Below are positions 1-6,903 of a DNA stretch of 16,243 nt, piece by piece. The notes under the pieces were generated by a model. The model made no database searches and was not told the origin of the DNA. It saw nothing but the letters and a program-made list of their open reading frames with translations. Both the position numbers and the translations under genes were made by a program. Source of the stretch: Methanosarcinales archaeon (GTDB lineage: Archaea; Halobacteriota; Methanosarcinia; Methanosarcinales; Methanogasteraceae); contig JAUWHQ010000147.1 of assembly GCA_030605805.1 (NCBI GenBank), positions 1-16,243 on the forward strand, given 5' to 3'. Position 1 is the stretch's first letter, and each line of letters starts with the position of its first letter.

Positions 1-338
1 GCATCATCGAAGGGGAGGTTGTTCATGTCCCCTTCCCGAAAGGAGACCTGCTCAGACATGCCTGCCTTCTCTGCAATGTCTCTCGCACAATCCAGGAATT
101 CCGTGGACAGATCAATGCCTGTGATATGCCCGCCAGGTCCCACTGCCTCTGCGAGCAGCATGACCTGCAAGCCGATCCCGCATCCCACGTCCAGCCCCCG
201 GCTTCCCGGCGGGAGGTTGAGCGCATGGATTGCACGGCGGAATATGGGTTCTTGCAGGGGGTTCGTCAGCATCAGGATCTGCAGGTAGGTGTCTGTGTTG
301 TGTACAGTACTTTCGGTGCTATTCTTTTCGTTTCCCAT
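1..338 (-). CDS. SAM-dependent methyltransferase, N-terminal part (cut by window edge)
   Basis: Class I SAM-dependent methyltransferase of the UbiE/methyltransferase-11 type; the substrate is unknown. The reading frame starts at the ATG at 338 (MGNEKNSTES...) and is open for 112 codons to the window edge, so the C-terminal half is missing here. The SAM-binding motif I is visible as LDVGCGIG at about residues 52-59, followed by GHITGID, whose acidic residue contacts the ribose, and later EGDMNNLPF. It aligns almost without gaps to the complete methyltransferase at 4959-5777, and also to the broken copy at 10175-10580, so it is one of three paralogues in the window. A TATA-like GGTATAAC lies near 369-376 on the minus strand about 35 nt upstream. 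The start is supported by homology; no strong ribosome site is seen. Confidence 0.85.
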   Translation of the reverse strand, partial: MGNEKNSTESTVHNTDTYLQILMLTNPLQEPIFRRAIHALNLPPGSRGLDVGCGIGLQVMLLAEAVGPGGHITGIDLSTEFLDCARDIAEKAGMSEQVSFREGDMNNLPFDD

Positions 339-454
339 TCCTACACTCTCTTTTTTGTTATTGGCCGGTTATACCTCATCTTCTGGTGCAGACGTATGTT
401 GCCTGAAATCCGATTGCCATCGTACTCGGGCGCTCTCGATTTTGCTCTCGGACT

Positions 455-685
455 TCATGAAGTCATCTTTTGCCGGATAAGCAAATTGTCCTCTATCAGA
501 CGGCGCCATCTGTAGAGATAGTACATCATCTCAGGTTCATCATCCACCCATATAACAACTGCATTTTCAAGCACCCCCGCTTTCATGTAAAGCGGAAGCG
601 TTTCAAAGATTTTTATGTCATACTTTTCTGTTACATCCTCTGCAAGAAACATGTTGCCAAAAATACGCCAGCCACCCGGGGACAC
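455..685 (-). CDS. Small protein resembling the C-terminal part of an MNT nucleotidyltransferase (probable remnant)
   Basis: A 76-residue frame starting at a GTG with AGGGTG four bases upstream. The stretch DIKIFETLPLYMKAGVLENA (about residues 23-42), followed by a D-rich turn and YYLYRWRRLIED, resembles the C-terminal half of small archaeal MNT-type nucleotidyltransferases (MntA antitoxins of HEPN/MNT pairs). In those the catalytic GSxxxGxxxxxSDxD half lies upstream. That catalytic half is absent: the upstream frame is open for 14 codons but shows no similarity. No HEPN partner is adjacent. It begins 41 nt after the stop of the lipoprotein peptidase and may be read through from it. I infer a truncated relic, although a functional small protein cannot be excluded. 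The family assignment rests on pattern memory only. Confidence 0.5.
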   Translation of the reverse strand: MSPGGWRIFGNMFLAEDVTEKYDIKIFETLPLYMKAGVLENAVVIWVDDEPEMMYYLYRWRRLIEDNLLIRQKMTS

Positions 686-726
686 ACAGCACCCTGGGCA
701 GCCAGCAGTAATCGATTCATTGGCAG

Positions 727-2781
727 CTAATCAGCTATCGCCTCTGCGAGCCCAGGCACCTCTTCAGCGCCGACTGGAACAGTGACGCTCGAACCCTCGA
801 AATCATCACCGATGGGCTCGTACCGCCCGCCCAGATGCTCGGCGAGGAACGCATCGGTTACGGCGTAAAACGAGAGTCTATTCTCGGGTCTGGCAAAGCC
901 GTGTCCCTCGTCCGTGTACAACAGATACGTCACCGGGATGTTCGCATCCTGCATCGCATGGACGATCTGGTCGGACTCTGCCTGCTTGACACGCGGGTCA
1001 TTTGCGCCCTGACCTATCAGGAGTGGCTTTTCGATCTGATCCACGTAGGAAAGCGGGGATCGCCCGGCGAGGAACGCTCTGCCATCTTCTGTTCTGGCGT
1101 CGCCCATGCGCGTTGCAAAGAGCTCGATCATTGGCTGCCAGTACGGCGGCACCGTCTCAAAGAATGATGTCAGGTTCGATATTCCCACGATGTCTACGCC
1201 GCAGGCAAACGTATCAGATGTGTTCGTAATGCCCCAGAGCGTTGCGTATCCGCCGTAGCTGCCTCCCATGATCGCCACACGATCCGGGTCGGCGATACCT
1301 TCCTGAACCGTCCAATTGACCGCGTCGATGAGGTCATCGTGCATCTTACCGCCCCACTCCAGATTACCAGCGTTGGTGAATTCTTTGCCAAATCCCGTGG
1401 AGCCGCGGAAGTTAACGCTCAAAACCACATAGCCGCGGTTAGCAAGCCACTGGTGTACTGAGTTATAGCCCCAGTTGTCTCGTGCCCATGGTCCGCCGTG
1501 GACGAACAACACCATCGGCAATGGCTCATCCGGGCACCCATTGGAATCACTGTCGCTTCCAATCGGCAGAGTGTAGTAACTGACCATGCCCAGCCCATCA
1601 CGCGACTTGATTACCGCAGGGTGCATCTTTGCGAGAGTTAACCCTTCAAGCGCCTTCCTATGCGTGAACAGGAACTCAGCTTCCCTTTCTTCGCGGTCAT
1701 AGCGGTAGTACAGCACCGGACCATCATCCATCTCGTAGGCGACCATCCAGTAGTTATCGTCGAGTGTCCGGCTCACAACCTCGACATCGCCGTCAGCAAC
1801 CGTGTTCAGGTAGGCGAGGTCACCAGCGATGGACTCGTCAATGATCTGCCAGTGCTTGCGCTCGTAGGTGAAAGCGACTGCCTGGACGATTTTTTCAGTC
1901 GGATGGATCATGCCGTCACTTATATCAGCACGCGAGTCCTCTGCAATCAAGGTCTGCTCGCCGGTTCTGATGTCCAGCGTGAATAACGCAGCGGTGTTGC
2001 GGTCGCGGCTGTCGATCATGTATAGAATCGTGCCGGTCTTGTCAAACCCGACAATGCCTGTGGTGAGCAAATCATCCGTTGCGATCTCCATGAACAGCTC
2101 CCAGCTCCCATCTTCGGTTGCCTGGAATATCTCATTTCCACCGTCGGGTGTTAGTCGCTCCGCGAAGCGGACGTTATAGTCATCATCGGTTGTGAATCCC
2201 AGAAAACCCTCGTTCTCCATGACAAGACTCCTCTCGCCGGTTGTGATGTTGACACGGTGGATGTCGTGAAGTGCGGGATCACGGTCATTGAGGGCGATTA
2301 ATATCTCGCTGGGGAACGCCTGGCTGACCGCCTGGATTCTGGCTTGTACGCCCTCAAGCGGGGTTAAGTCGGTGATCTCGCCGACTCCCGGGTTCACGCT
2401 GTAGACCCGCCAGTTCTCATCACCAGCCTGGTCCTGGAGATACAGGATGTGTTTGCCGGTGTACGCCCAGAAGTAGATGCGTATGCCGCGGTCGGTGTCG
2501 TTTGTGACCGGCTCGGCAGAATCAGGGTCATCAGCAGGACCCACCCAGACGTTCAAGACGCCGTCTACCGGGGCAAGGTAGCTGATCCGGGTTCCGTCCG
2601 GGCTGAGACGGGCTGTGATCTTGTCAGGATTGCCAAACATGACCTCGCGTGGGATGAGCGGGGCGGCGTCTATCTGACTTGTATTCTCAGATGGTTCTCC
2701 TGTTGTGGCATCCTTATCGCTGATGCAACCGGACGCCAGCAATGCAGCGATTATCAGGACTGATATCAGTAGCTTTTTCAT
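727..2781 (-). CDS. Secreted lipoprotein prolyl oligopeptidase-like serine peptidase (S9 family)
   Basis: Predicted cell-surface peptidase of the S9 (acylaminoacyl peptidase/DPP IV-like) family that should cleave peptides or small folded substrates. The 684-residue product starts with a signal peptide ending in a lipobox (ALLASGC, Cys19), so it is probably lipid-anchored outside the membrane. Residues ~40-380 are a WD/beta-propeller-like region with repeated S-P-D-G and D-x-R-x motifs. Residues ~400-650 are the alpha/beta hydrolase domain. The catalytic triad is visible: Ser508 in GGSYGG, Asp595 in GANDPRV and His627 in DEGHGF, with an oxyanion HGGP at 428-431. A Ca-loop-like DSDSNGCPD insert lies at 410-418. 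The start is the ATG at 2781, chosen because GGAGG lies 8 bases upstream and the signal peptide begins there; the frame is open 31 codons further upstream but without such signals. Confidence 0.93.
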   Translation of the reverse strand: MKKLLISVLIIAALLASGCISDKDATTGEPSENTSQIDAAPLIPREVMFGNPDKITARLSPDGTRISYLAPVDGVLNVWVGPADDPDSAEPVTNDTDRGIRIYFWAYTGKHILYLQDQAGDENWRVYSVNPGVGEITDLTPLEGVQARIQAVSQAFPSEILIALNDRDPALHDIHRVNITTGERSLVMENEGFLGFTTDDDYNVRFAERLTPDGGNEIFQATEDGSWELFMEIATDDLLTTGIVGFDKTGTILYMIDSRDRNTAALFTLDIRTGEQTLIAEDSRADISDGMIHPTEKIVQAVAFTYERKHWQIIDESIAGDLAYLNTVADGDVEVVSRTLDDNYWMVAYEMDDGPVLYYRYDREEREAEFLFTHRKALEGLTLAKMHPAVIKSRDGLGMVSYYTLPIGSDSDSNGCPDEPLPMVLFVHGGPWARDNWGYNSVHQWLANRGYVVLSVNFRGSTGFGKEFTNAGNLEWGGKMHDDLIDAVNWTVQEGIADPDRVAIMGGSYGGYATLWGITNTSDTFACGVDIVGISNLTSFFETVPPYWQPMIELFATRMGDARTEDGRAFLAGRSPLSYVDQIEKPLLIGQGANDPRVKQAESDQIVHAMQDANIPVTYLLYTDEGHGFARPENRLSFYAVTDAFLAEHLGGRYEPIGDDFEGSSVTVPVGAEEVPGLAEAIAD

Positions 2782-3068
2782 CTTTCGTTCCTCCTCTGGA
2801 TGTTGAACTTTTGTTTCGTCAGGAATTGATACCCGAAAATCGGAAAGTGTCTTCGCATCCTTCCTGAAATGCAAATCCCCTTCCCGGCGGTGAGGTCGGT
2901 ACTATCTGAGCATCTGCGCTTCCAATCCGCCGATGCGGTAACTCTTCCTGACGTTTGTGATCTCCACGGCTCTGGACTTTCATCCAGCCGCTGTTCGATC
3001 GGTCGTCTGTGTTGTGTTACCTCCTCTTGTTCTGACTGGTCTTCTGGTTGACCTGTCCGGTGCTGTGT

Positions 3069-3102
3069 GTACAAGTAATTGTACTTAAAACTTTTTATAA
3101 AT
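3069..3102 (-). promoter_or_regulatory. TATA box with adjacent palindromic operator-like site
   Basis: TTTATAAAT (3094-3102) is a good archaeal TATA element and, being nearly symmetric, could serve either strand. Next to it is a perfect inverted repeat, GTACAA-GTAA-TTGTAC (3069-3084). For minus-strand transcription the palindrome falls about 20-30 nt past the TATA box, over the expected start site, which is where an archaeal repressor usually binds. For plus-strand use it would sit just upstream of the TATA box. Assignment to the S9 peptidase gene (leader of about 290 nt) is an inference. Confidence 0.5.
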
Positions 3103-3331
3103 CTAAATATCTCGTTATGCAACGCAGAACTTCACGCCAGAATTGCAAACACGGTGAAGGGTGGCTGCTGGCTCAGGCAGATCATGAATGTATCGCCCTT
3201 GCTCGGCACTGCCAGAAGGCGAGATTCCGATGTGTGTATTATCGGTCGGTGAGGTGTGAGGCGAACCTGCAGCGGAAGGTTGACCGACCACGGGTCTGCT
3301 GGAGCGGCTGGCTGCGGGCAGATTCGCTCGC

Positions 3332-3355
3332 GGGCGGGTGAATGGGTGTTCGGGG
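3332..3355 (+). promoter_or_regulatory. G-quadruplex-prone leader of the first HEAT gene
   Basis: Four G-tracts (3332-3334, 3336-3338, 3344-3346, 3352-3355) are separated by loops of 1, 5 and 5 bases, fitting the usual G3+N1-7 rule. They lie 65 bases before the HEAT start on the coding strand, so an mRNA leader would carry them. The second HEAT gene has a similar element at the same place. The folding is predicted, not shown. Confidence 0.45.
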
Positions 3356-3419
3356 CGGCGGAGTCTGGTGCGATGATTTTTAGTGGGTGCGGGCGCATAA
3401 GGGTGGTCAGGTGCAGAAG

Positions 3420-4946
3420 ATGGTCGATCAGGCTGAGATTCACAGGAAGGCTGCGAGCGGCGAGGTCGAGGAGCGCAGAGAGGTAGTTAGACTATTCCGC
3501 GATAATTTTGCAAATCTCCCTGACAAGGAAGAGGTATGGAAAGACCTGATTCGGCTGACACGGGATGAAGACATTGAGGTTCAGTGGCGTGCAGCACACG
3601 TGCTCGGAATCGCCTTTCAACACATTCCTAACAAGGAAGATGCATGGGACGACCTGATTCGGCTGACAGGGGATGAAGATTGTTCTGTGCGGTGGGGTGC
3701 AGCATACGCGCTTGGTTCTGCCTTTCAACACGTCCTAGATAAAGAAGAGGCATGGAACGACCTGCATAGGCTGACAAAGGATAAAGCCAATTTTATGCGG
3801 GCATTGGCAAATTATTCTCTGGGTAGAGCGTCCATATTTAAGGCGACCGAGGCAGAAAGTGAAGAGGATTTCGAAAACGAACTGAATAATGCCATTAAAT
3901 TTTTCGAGAGATCATCGAAGGAAACGACTTCTTTCAATAATCCATCCAGATTCTGCCTTCCGTTGTACAGATCGTTCTACACGATAATGTTTGAGAAAGT
4001 AGGAGCGGAAGGTGAAGTGGAGAAATATCTTGCCGAGGCAAAAAGCGCATCAGAAGGGTCAGAAAACAAAGAAATACTGCTCGAAGCTGTAGAGAATCTC
4101 GCAAACGCGCTCTCAGAAGCCCAGAAGGTAACGGACTTCGGCGCCATAAAATCCGAGCTCAATACTTACAGGCGGTACTGCGACCGCGCCGCAGACCTGA
4201 TCGGCACCGCGGAGGAAGGTACGCCGGGCGCAGCGCAGGTTCTGCGGCGCGGGCTGCCGATCATCGGTGAGCGGATACGCGAGATCCAGGAGAAAGCAGA
4301 AGCGTTGTGCAGGGAGACGCGAGGCACAGGTACTCCGTATGAGCAGCTCGGGACGGAGGTCAACAAGTGGGCGCGAGATCTATCAGATCGTGGCTATCTA
4401 CGGGATGAAAAGGATGTTCCCAGAATTAGAGACCTCTTGGGGAAGCTTTGCAACCTTATTTCGGAAGATGAGCGAGATTATCCGTGCAAGATTGTAGAAG
4501 AGATACGCGAGGAACGTGAGCCTGAAGATAACTTAAGCGACGTCGTCACAGCACTCTCATATCTGGTGCCCAGTATTAAGTCACAACTTCAAAACGCGAC
4601 AAAACCCACGACCGACAAACTGAGATCAGAGGGACAACCTTCGCAGAAAACTGGTCATGGCACGACGATTATCGCCTCGGACAGCACCGTTGTGGTAACA
4701 GAAACGAAAAGCGGTGACGTTACCGTAAACACTGCGATAACTAAAGAATCGCAGCCAGACAAACGACCGGATCGATCATCAAAACGAACTGCTATCGAGA
4801 TATCTGCCGATATCGCGGTTCACGTACTTGTGTACACTGTTCTGCACCATTTTGCAGAAGATCTAATGCCGGTAATTGCGCCTATTTTAGTACTCAGCGC
4901 TCTGATAATTCTCCTACTGATAATCCGCAACGCAAAATCGAGATAG
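3420..4946 (+). CDS. HEAT-repeat membrane-anchored protein, short form (3 repeats)
   Basis: A 508-residue protein of unknown function. Residues 1-33 form a capping segment (MVDQAEIHRKAASGEVEER). Residues 34-141 are three 36-residue HEAT/PBS-lyase-like units with the pattern DKEEAWxDLxRLTxDEDxxVRxxAAxALGxAFQHV, which form a helical protein-binding solenoid. Residues ~142-291 are a charged helical domain (RFCLPLYRSFYTI; ENLANALSEA; YCDRAADLI). Residues ~292-393 differ from the paralogue. A beta-like linker STVVVTETKSGDVTV follows at 422-436, then two predicted membrane helices at ~458-478 and 482-502 and a short basic tail. The N-terminus is probably cytoplasmic. The start at 3420 is chosen because MVDQAEIHRKA is shared with the paralogue at 7726; the frame opens 11 codons earlier. 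From memory, similar composites occur in several copies in Methanosarcina-like archaea. Confidence 0.85.
   Translation: MVDQAEIHRKAASGEVEERREVVRLFRDNFANLPDKEEVWKDLIRLTRDEDIEVQWRAAHVLGIAFQHIPNKEDAWDDLIRLTGDEDCSVRWGAAYALGSAFQHVLDKEEAWNDLHRLTKDKANFMRALANYSLGRASIFKATEAESEEDFENELNNAIKFFERSSKETTSFNNPSRFCLPLYRSFYTIMFEKVGAEGEVEKYLAEAKSASEGSENKEILLEAVENLANALSEAQKVTDFGAIKSELNTYRRYCDRAADLIGTAEEGTPGAAQVLRRGLPIIGERIREIQEKAEALCRETRGTGTPYEQLGTEVNKWARDLSDRGYLRDEKDVPRIRDLLGKLCNLISEDERDYPCKIVEEIREEREPEDNLSDVVTALSYLVPSIKSQLQNATKPTTDKLRSEGQPSQKTGHGTTIIASDSTVVVTETKSGDVTVNTAITKESQPDKRPDRSSKRTAIEISADIAVHVLVYTVLHHFAEDLMPVIAPILVLSALIILLLIIRNAKSR
3519..3842 (+). repeat. HEAT tandem repeat, 3 units of 108 bp
   Basis: Three in-frame 108-base units encode 36-residue HEAT helical hairpins. 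Units 1 and 2 are typical. Unit 3 ends in LGRASIFK instead of LGxAFQHI and forms the junction with the middle domain, exactly as the last unit of the longer paralogue does. Confidence 0.85.
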
Positions 4947-4958
4947 ATCAAGCTGATT

Positions 4959-5777
4959 TTAGGTTATGCCCCACCAAAAAGCGTTCACCCACTCACCCAC
5001 CCCCGAAACATCGAATACGTGAAGAACGCGTAGTAATCCGGGAGATTCAGGCATACACAGCTGCTGATACTCCGCCCAGTCCTCCTCTGACAACTCAGCC
5101 CCCACATCCACCCACCGCATCTCAAGAAGCGCGATAAGTGTGCTCCGAATCTCACCAGATAGCGGGGCGCAGACATCGCCTGCAAACGTCCGGGCAGTAA
5201 CCTCCTCCATGCCCGCACGACGGAACCACCCCATCATGCGCGGGAAGTGCAACTCAGGTGCCGTCCCCTCGGCAAACGGAGCGATCCCTGAAGATGTCGC
5301 ATTCAGATGTGCCTCCAGCACGGGATAGCCCGGGAGCAGTTGTTGAGAGGACCATGCGAGGATGATCACGCTTCCGCCGGGCTTCACCACCCGTGCAAGC
5401 TCCTTTAGTAGCGGCAGGGGCTCGCCGGGCGCGTATCCTGCGCAGTTCGCACTCCATACCCAGTCGAAGGCGTCATCATTGAATGGGAGGTTGTTCATGT
5501 CCCCTTCCAGAAAGGAGACCTGCTCAGAGATGCCTGCCTTCTCTGCAAGGTCTCTCGCATAAACCAGAAACTCCGGGGACATATCAACGCCTGTGACATG
5601 CCCGTCAGGTCCCACTGCTTCTGCAAGCAACAAAGCCTGAAGACCGATTCCGCATCCCACGTCAAGCCCCTGGCTTCCCGGCGGGAGATTGAGCGCACGG
5701 ACCACACGGCGAAAGACGGGCTCTTGCAGGGGGTTCGCCAGCAATAGGCTCTGCAGGTAACTATCTGTGCCAGTCAT
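4959..5777 (-). CDS. SAM-dependent methyltransferase (C-terminus apparently frameshifted)
   Basis: Class I methyltransferase of the UbiE/methyltransferase-11 type, 272 residues, substrate unknown. Visible motifs: LDVGCGIG (38-45), acidic Asp65 in VTGVD, EGDM (91-94), DAFDWVWSA (102-110) and VVKPGGSVIIL (130-140). The ATG at 5777 is preceded by GTGGAGATG. Its stop lies 12 bases from the convergent HEAT gene. The last ~26 residues look wrong: after codon 245 the expected family ending, LPDYYAFFTYSMFRG, is found in another reading frame ending at 4985, and the broken paralogue near 10180-10240 still has that ending in frame. A frameshift near the GGG at 5040-5042, or a deletion there, explains this. 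The protein may still fold because the Rossmann core is complete. A winged-helix regulator relic lies 44 bases upstream. Confidence 0.85.
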   Translation of the reverse strand: MTGTDSYLQSLLLANPLQEPVFRRVVRALNLPPGSQGLDVGCGIGLQALLLAEAVGPDGHVTGVDMSPEFLVYARDLAEKAGISEQVSFLEGDMNNLPFNDDAFDWVWSANCAGYAPGEPLPLLKELARVVKPGGSVIILAWSSQQLLPGYPVLEAHLNATSSGIAPFAEGTAPELHFPRMMGWFRRAGMEEVTARTFAGDVCAPLSGEIRSTLIALLEMRWVDVGAELSEEDWAEYQQLCMPESPGLLRVLHVFDVSGVGEWVNAFWWGIT

Positions 5778-5821
5778 CTTCTTATCATCTCCACTTAGAA
5801 GAATTGGATTGCTATTGAGTA

Positions 5822-6125
5822 TCAGTCATCCCCTCCAAGCACCTGCATCATCCCTTCCCGATACTCCCGGAAAGCCGCCCTCCCAGCATCGGTCAGCCGG
5901 AGCATCGTATGCGGCTTTCTGTCCACAAACTCCTTCACAACCTCAATATACCCCGCAGCCTCAAGCTTGCTCGTATGCGAGGACAGATTGCCAGCCGTAA
6001 GCCCGGTCTGGTGCATCAAAAAGAGGAAGCCATCGCTCCCGGGCGACATAGAGGTATGCCATGATCATGAGTCGCGCTGGTTCGTGGATCAGGCGGTCGA
6101 TTCCAGCGATTGGGCTTGGAGGTCT
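5822..6125 (-). pseudogene. Frameshifted winged-helix transcriptional regulator
   Basis: The intact part (5822-6049, 75 codons) reads FLFLMHQTGLTAGNLSSHTS, then KLEAAGYIEV and RLTDAGRAAFREY. This is the recognition helix and wing of an archaeal/bacterial winged-helix regulator (HTH_34, MarR/ArsR-like). The missing first helix, GIDRLIHEPARLMIMAYLYV, is found just upstream in a different frame (about 6047-6107), so one base was lost or two gained near 6040. No ATG, GTG or TTG precedes that helix before a TGA at 6126-6128. An assembly error is possible because only one indel is needed. It would have regulated the adjacent methyltransferase gene. Confidence 0.65.
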
Positions 6126-6272
6126 TCACTGGAATGATTCTCACTGTGTGCGGACGTTAAGCATAACAGCAGGTACATGAAAAATCGCAGATCATGCTTA
6201 AAGTCGCAGAAAAGCTATGAACAGAGAAGAAAGAAATTTGGAAGGGGGATAAAACCACAAATCGCTACACGT

Positions 6273-6488
6273 CTAACTTTTCGCATGTTCAGCAGAACTG
6301 GTCTGCGCAATCAGATCACGGACAATGGGGACCAATTTGTATGGAATTTTCATAAGCGTATCTCCGGAATCTTCATAAGCAGCTTCGTCTTCGGCAACGG
6401 CTTCTTCGTCGGTCTGCCTCTCATAATGCGCTAAAACGCGCTGTACCCGCTCTTCATTCCATCCAGGTGGGAGTTTATTCTGTCTCAT
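6273..6488 (-). CDS. Antitoxin-like small acidic protein partner of the DUF4258/BrnT-like toxin
   Basis: A 71-residue acidic protein with LPPGWNEERVQRVLAHYERQ, an EEAVAEDEAAYED segment and a C-terminal MKIPYKLVPIVRDLIA helix. From memory this is a family repeatedly found downstream of small RelE-fold toxins in archaea and cyanobacteria; the acidic half should wrap the toxin. The ATG at 6488 overlaps the toxin stop by four bases (ATGA), so translation is coupled. It would neutralise the protein at 6485-6763 and may help repress the operon, though no clear DNA-binding motif is visible. Confidence 0.7.
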   Translation of the reverse strand: MRQNKLPPGWNEERVQRVLAHYERQTDEEAVAEDEAAYEDSGDTLMKIPYKLVPIVRDLIAQTSSAEHAKS

Positions 6489-6763
6489 TTTCTCCTTCTT
6501 CTCATACGTCTTCGGTAAGCTATCAGTGCTTTTCCTGATAAATCGTATGCTGTTATCACAAATATACTCTCTGGTTCTGGCACATAAACAACACGAAGGT
6601 ACCTGCCGGATCGGGTCTGACCAATGGCAACTCGTGCACCCTCGTGCCCAATTCGGTCTTCACCGGGATGCGATAGGACATCTTCCACGTCCTGTTCGGT
6701 TACTTTATGGCGGTGGATGTGTGAGGTGTTTGTCTTCAGGTCCAGGTAAAACCGAATCTTCAT
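6485..6763 (-). CDS. DUF4258/BrnT-like toxin (putative mRNA interferase)
   Basis: A 92-residue basic protein: HRHKVTEQDVEDVLSHPGED is the helical N-terminal part, followed by beta strands GRYLRVVYVPE and SIFVITAY, and a very basic end (AYRRRMRRRRK). This layout is that of the DUF4258/BrnT group of RelE-fold RNases that cleave mRNA. The ATG at 6763 has AGGA about 10 bases upstream. It is the first gene of a two-gene unit with the antitoxin at 6273-6488 (toxin first, ATGA overlap). It shares the RVV...TAY core with the toxin at 7125-7373, so the two modules are distant relatives. RNase activity is known for the family, not shown here. Confidence 0.75.
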   Translation of the reverse strand: MKIRFYLDLKTNTSHIHRHKVTEQDVEDVLSHPGEDRIGHEGARVAIGQTRSGRYLRVVYVPEPESIFVITAYDLSGKALIAYRRRMRRRRK

Positions 6764-6808
6764 CGTTGATCATTCCTGAAGCATTGATACATAAACCTCT
6801 CTACTCAA

Positions 6809-6898
6809 GCCCTGTGCTTTCGCGTCTTCTGCGGCATCGGATGCGGCGCAGACGCTGGCGGGGCGGCTGGCTGCAAGCTGGAGCGCAAAGCACAGGGC
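6809..6898. other. Self-complementary element with 12-bp terminal inverted repeats
   Basis: Perfect 12-base arms GCCCTGTGCTTT (6809-6820) and AAAGCACAGGGC (6887-6898) enclose a GC-rich core. Inside, a second stem-loop forms from GCGTC (6822-6826) with GACGC (6851-6855), TGCG (6830-6833) with CGCA (6847-6850) and GCAT (6834-6837) with ATGC (6841-6844). It lies between the two toxin-antitoxin units and begins 6 bases after the antitoxin stop at 6904. It may be an RNA structure or terminator, an operator, or a small MITE-like element; no target duplication is seen. Confidence 0.55.
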
Positions 6899-6903
6899 GC
6901 GAT

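Larger units (their letters stand above)
2782..3419. other. 638-base intergenic region between divergent genes
   Basis: No convincing gene lies between the peptidase start and the HEAT gene start. Reading frames of 60-114 codons here have no recognisable features and overlap the promoter signals. The region holds an AT-rich promoter segment with a palindrome at 3069-3102, and a G-rich stretch at 3332-3355. The last 70 bases before the HEAT gene match the leader of the second HEAT gene. The part from 2800 to 3060 shows nothing I can name; it would be the 5' leader if the peptidase is read from the 3094-3102 TATA box. Confidence 0.6.
3352..5777. repeat. Duplicated module, copy A (HEAT gene plus convergent methyltransferase)
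   Basis: This segment matches 7659-10580 in the same order and orientation. Matching parts are the leader (TGTTCGGGGC, then GGTGCGATGATTTTTAGTG), the first 33 codons of the HEAT protein, the HEAT units, the helical middle domain, the linker and membrane tail, the intergenic string ATCAAGCTGATTTT, and the methyltransferase. Copy A lacks eight HEAT units present in copy B; copy B lacks about half of the methyltransferase. The pattern is seen directly; an old segmental duplication is the inference. Confidence 0.8.

Noticed and set aside
2779..2874. Extended N-terminus (31 residues) of the S9 peptidase
   Set aside because: The signal peptide with lipobox and the GGAGG site both point to the start at 2781.
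2778..3122. Minus-strand 114-codon frame before the peptidase
   Set aside because: It starts on top of the TATA box and palindrome, has no recognisable domain and overlaps the peptidase ribosome site.
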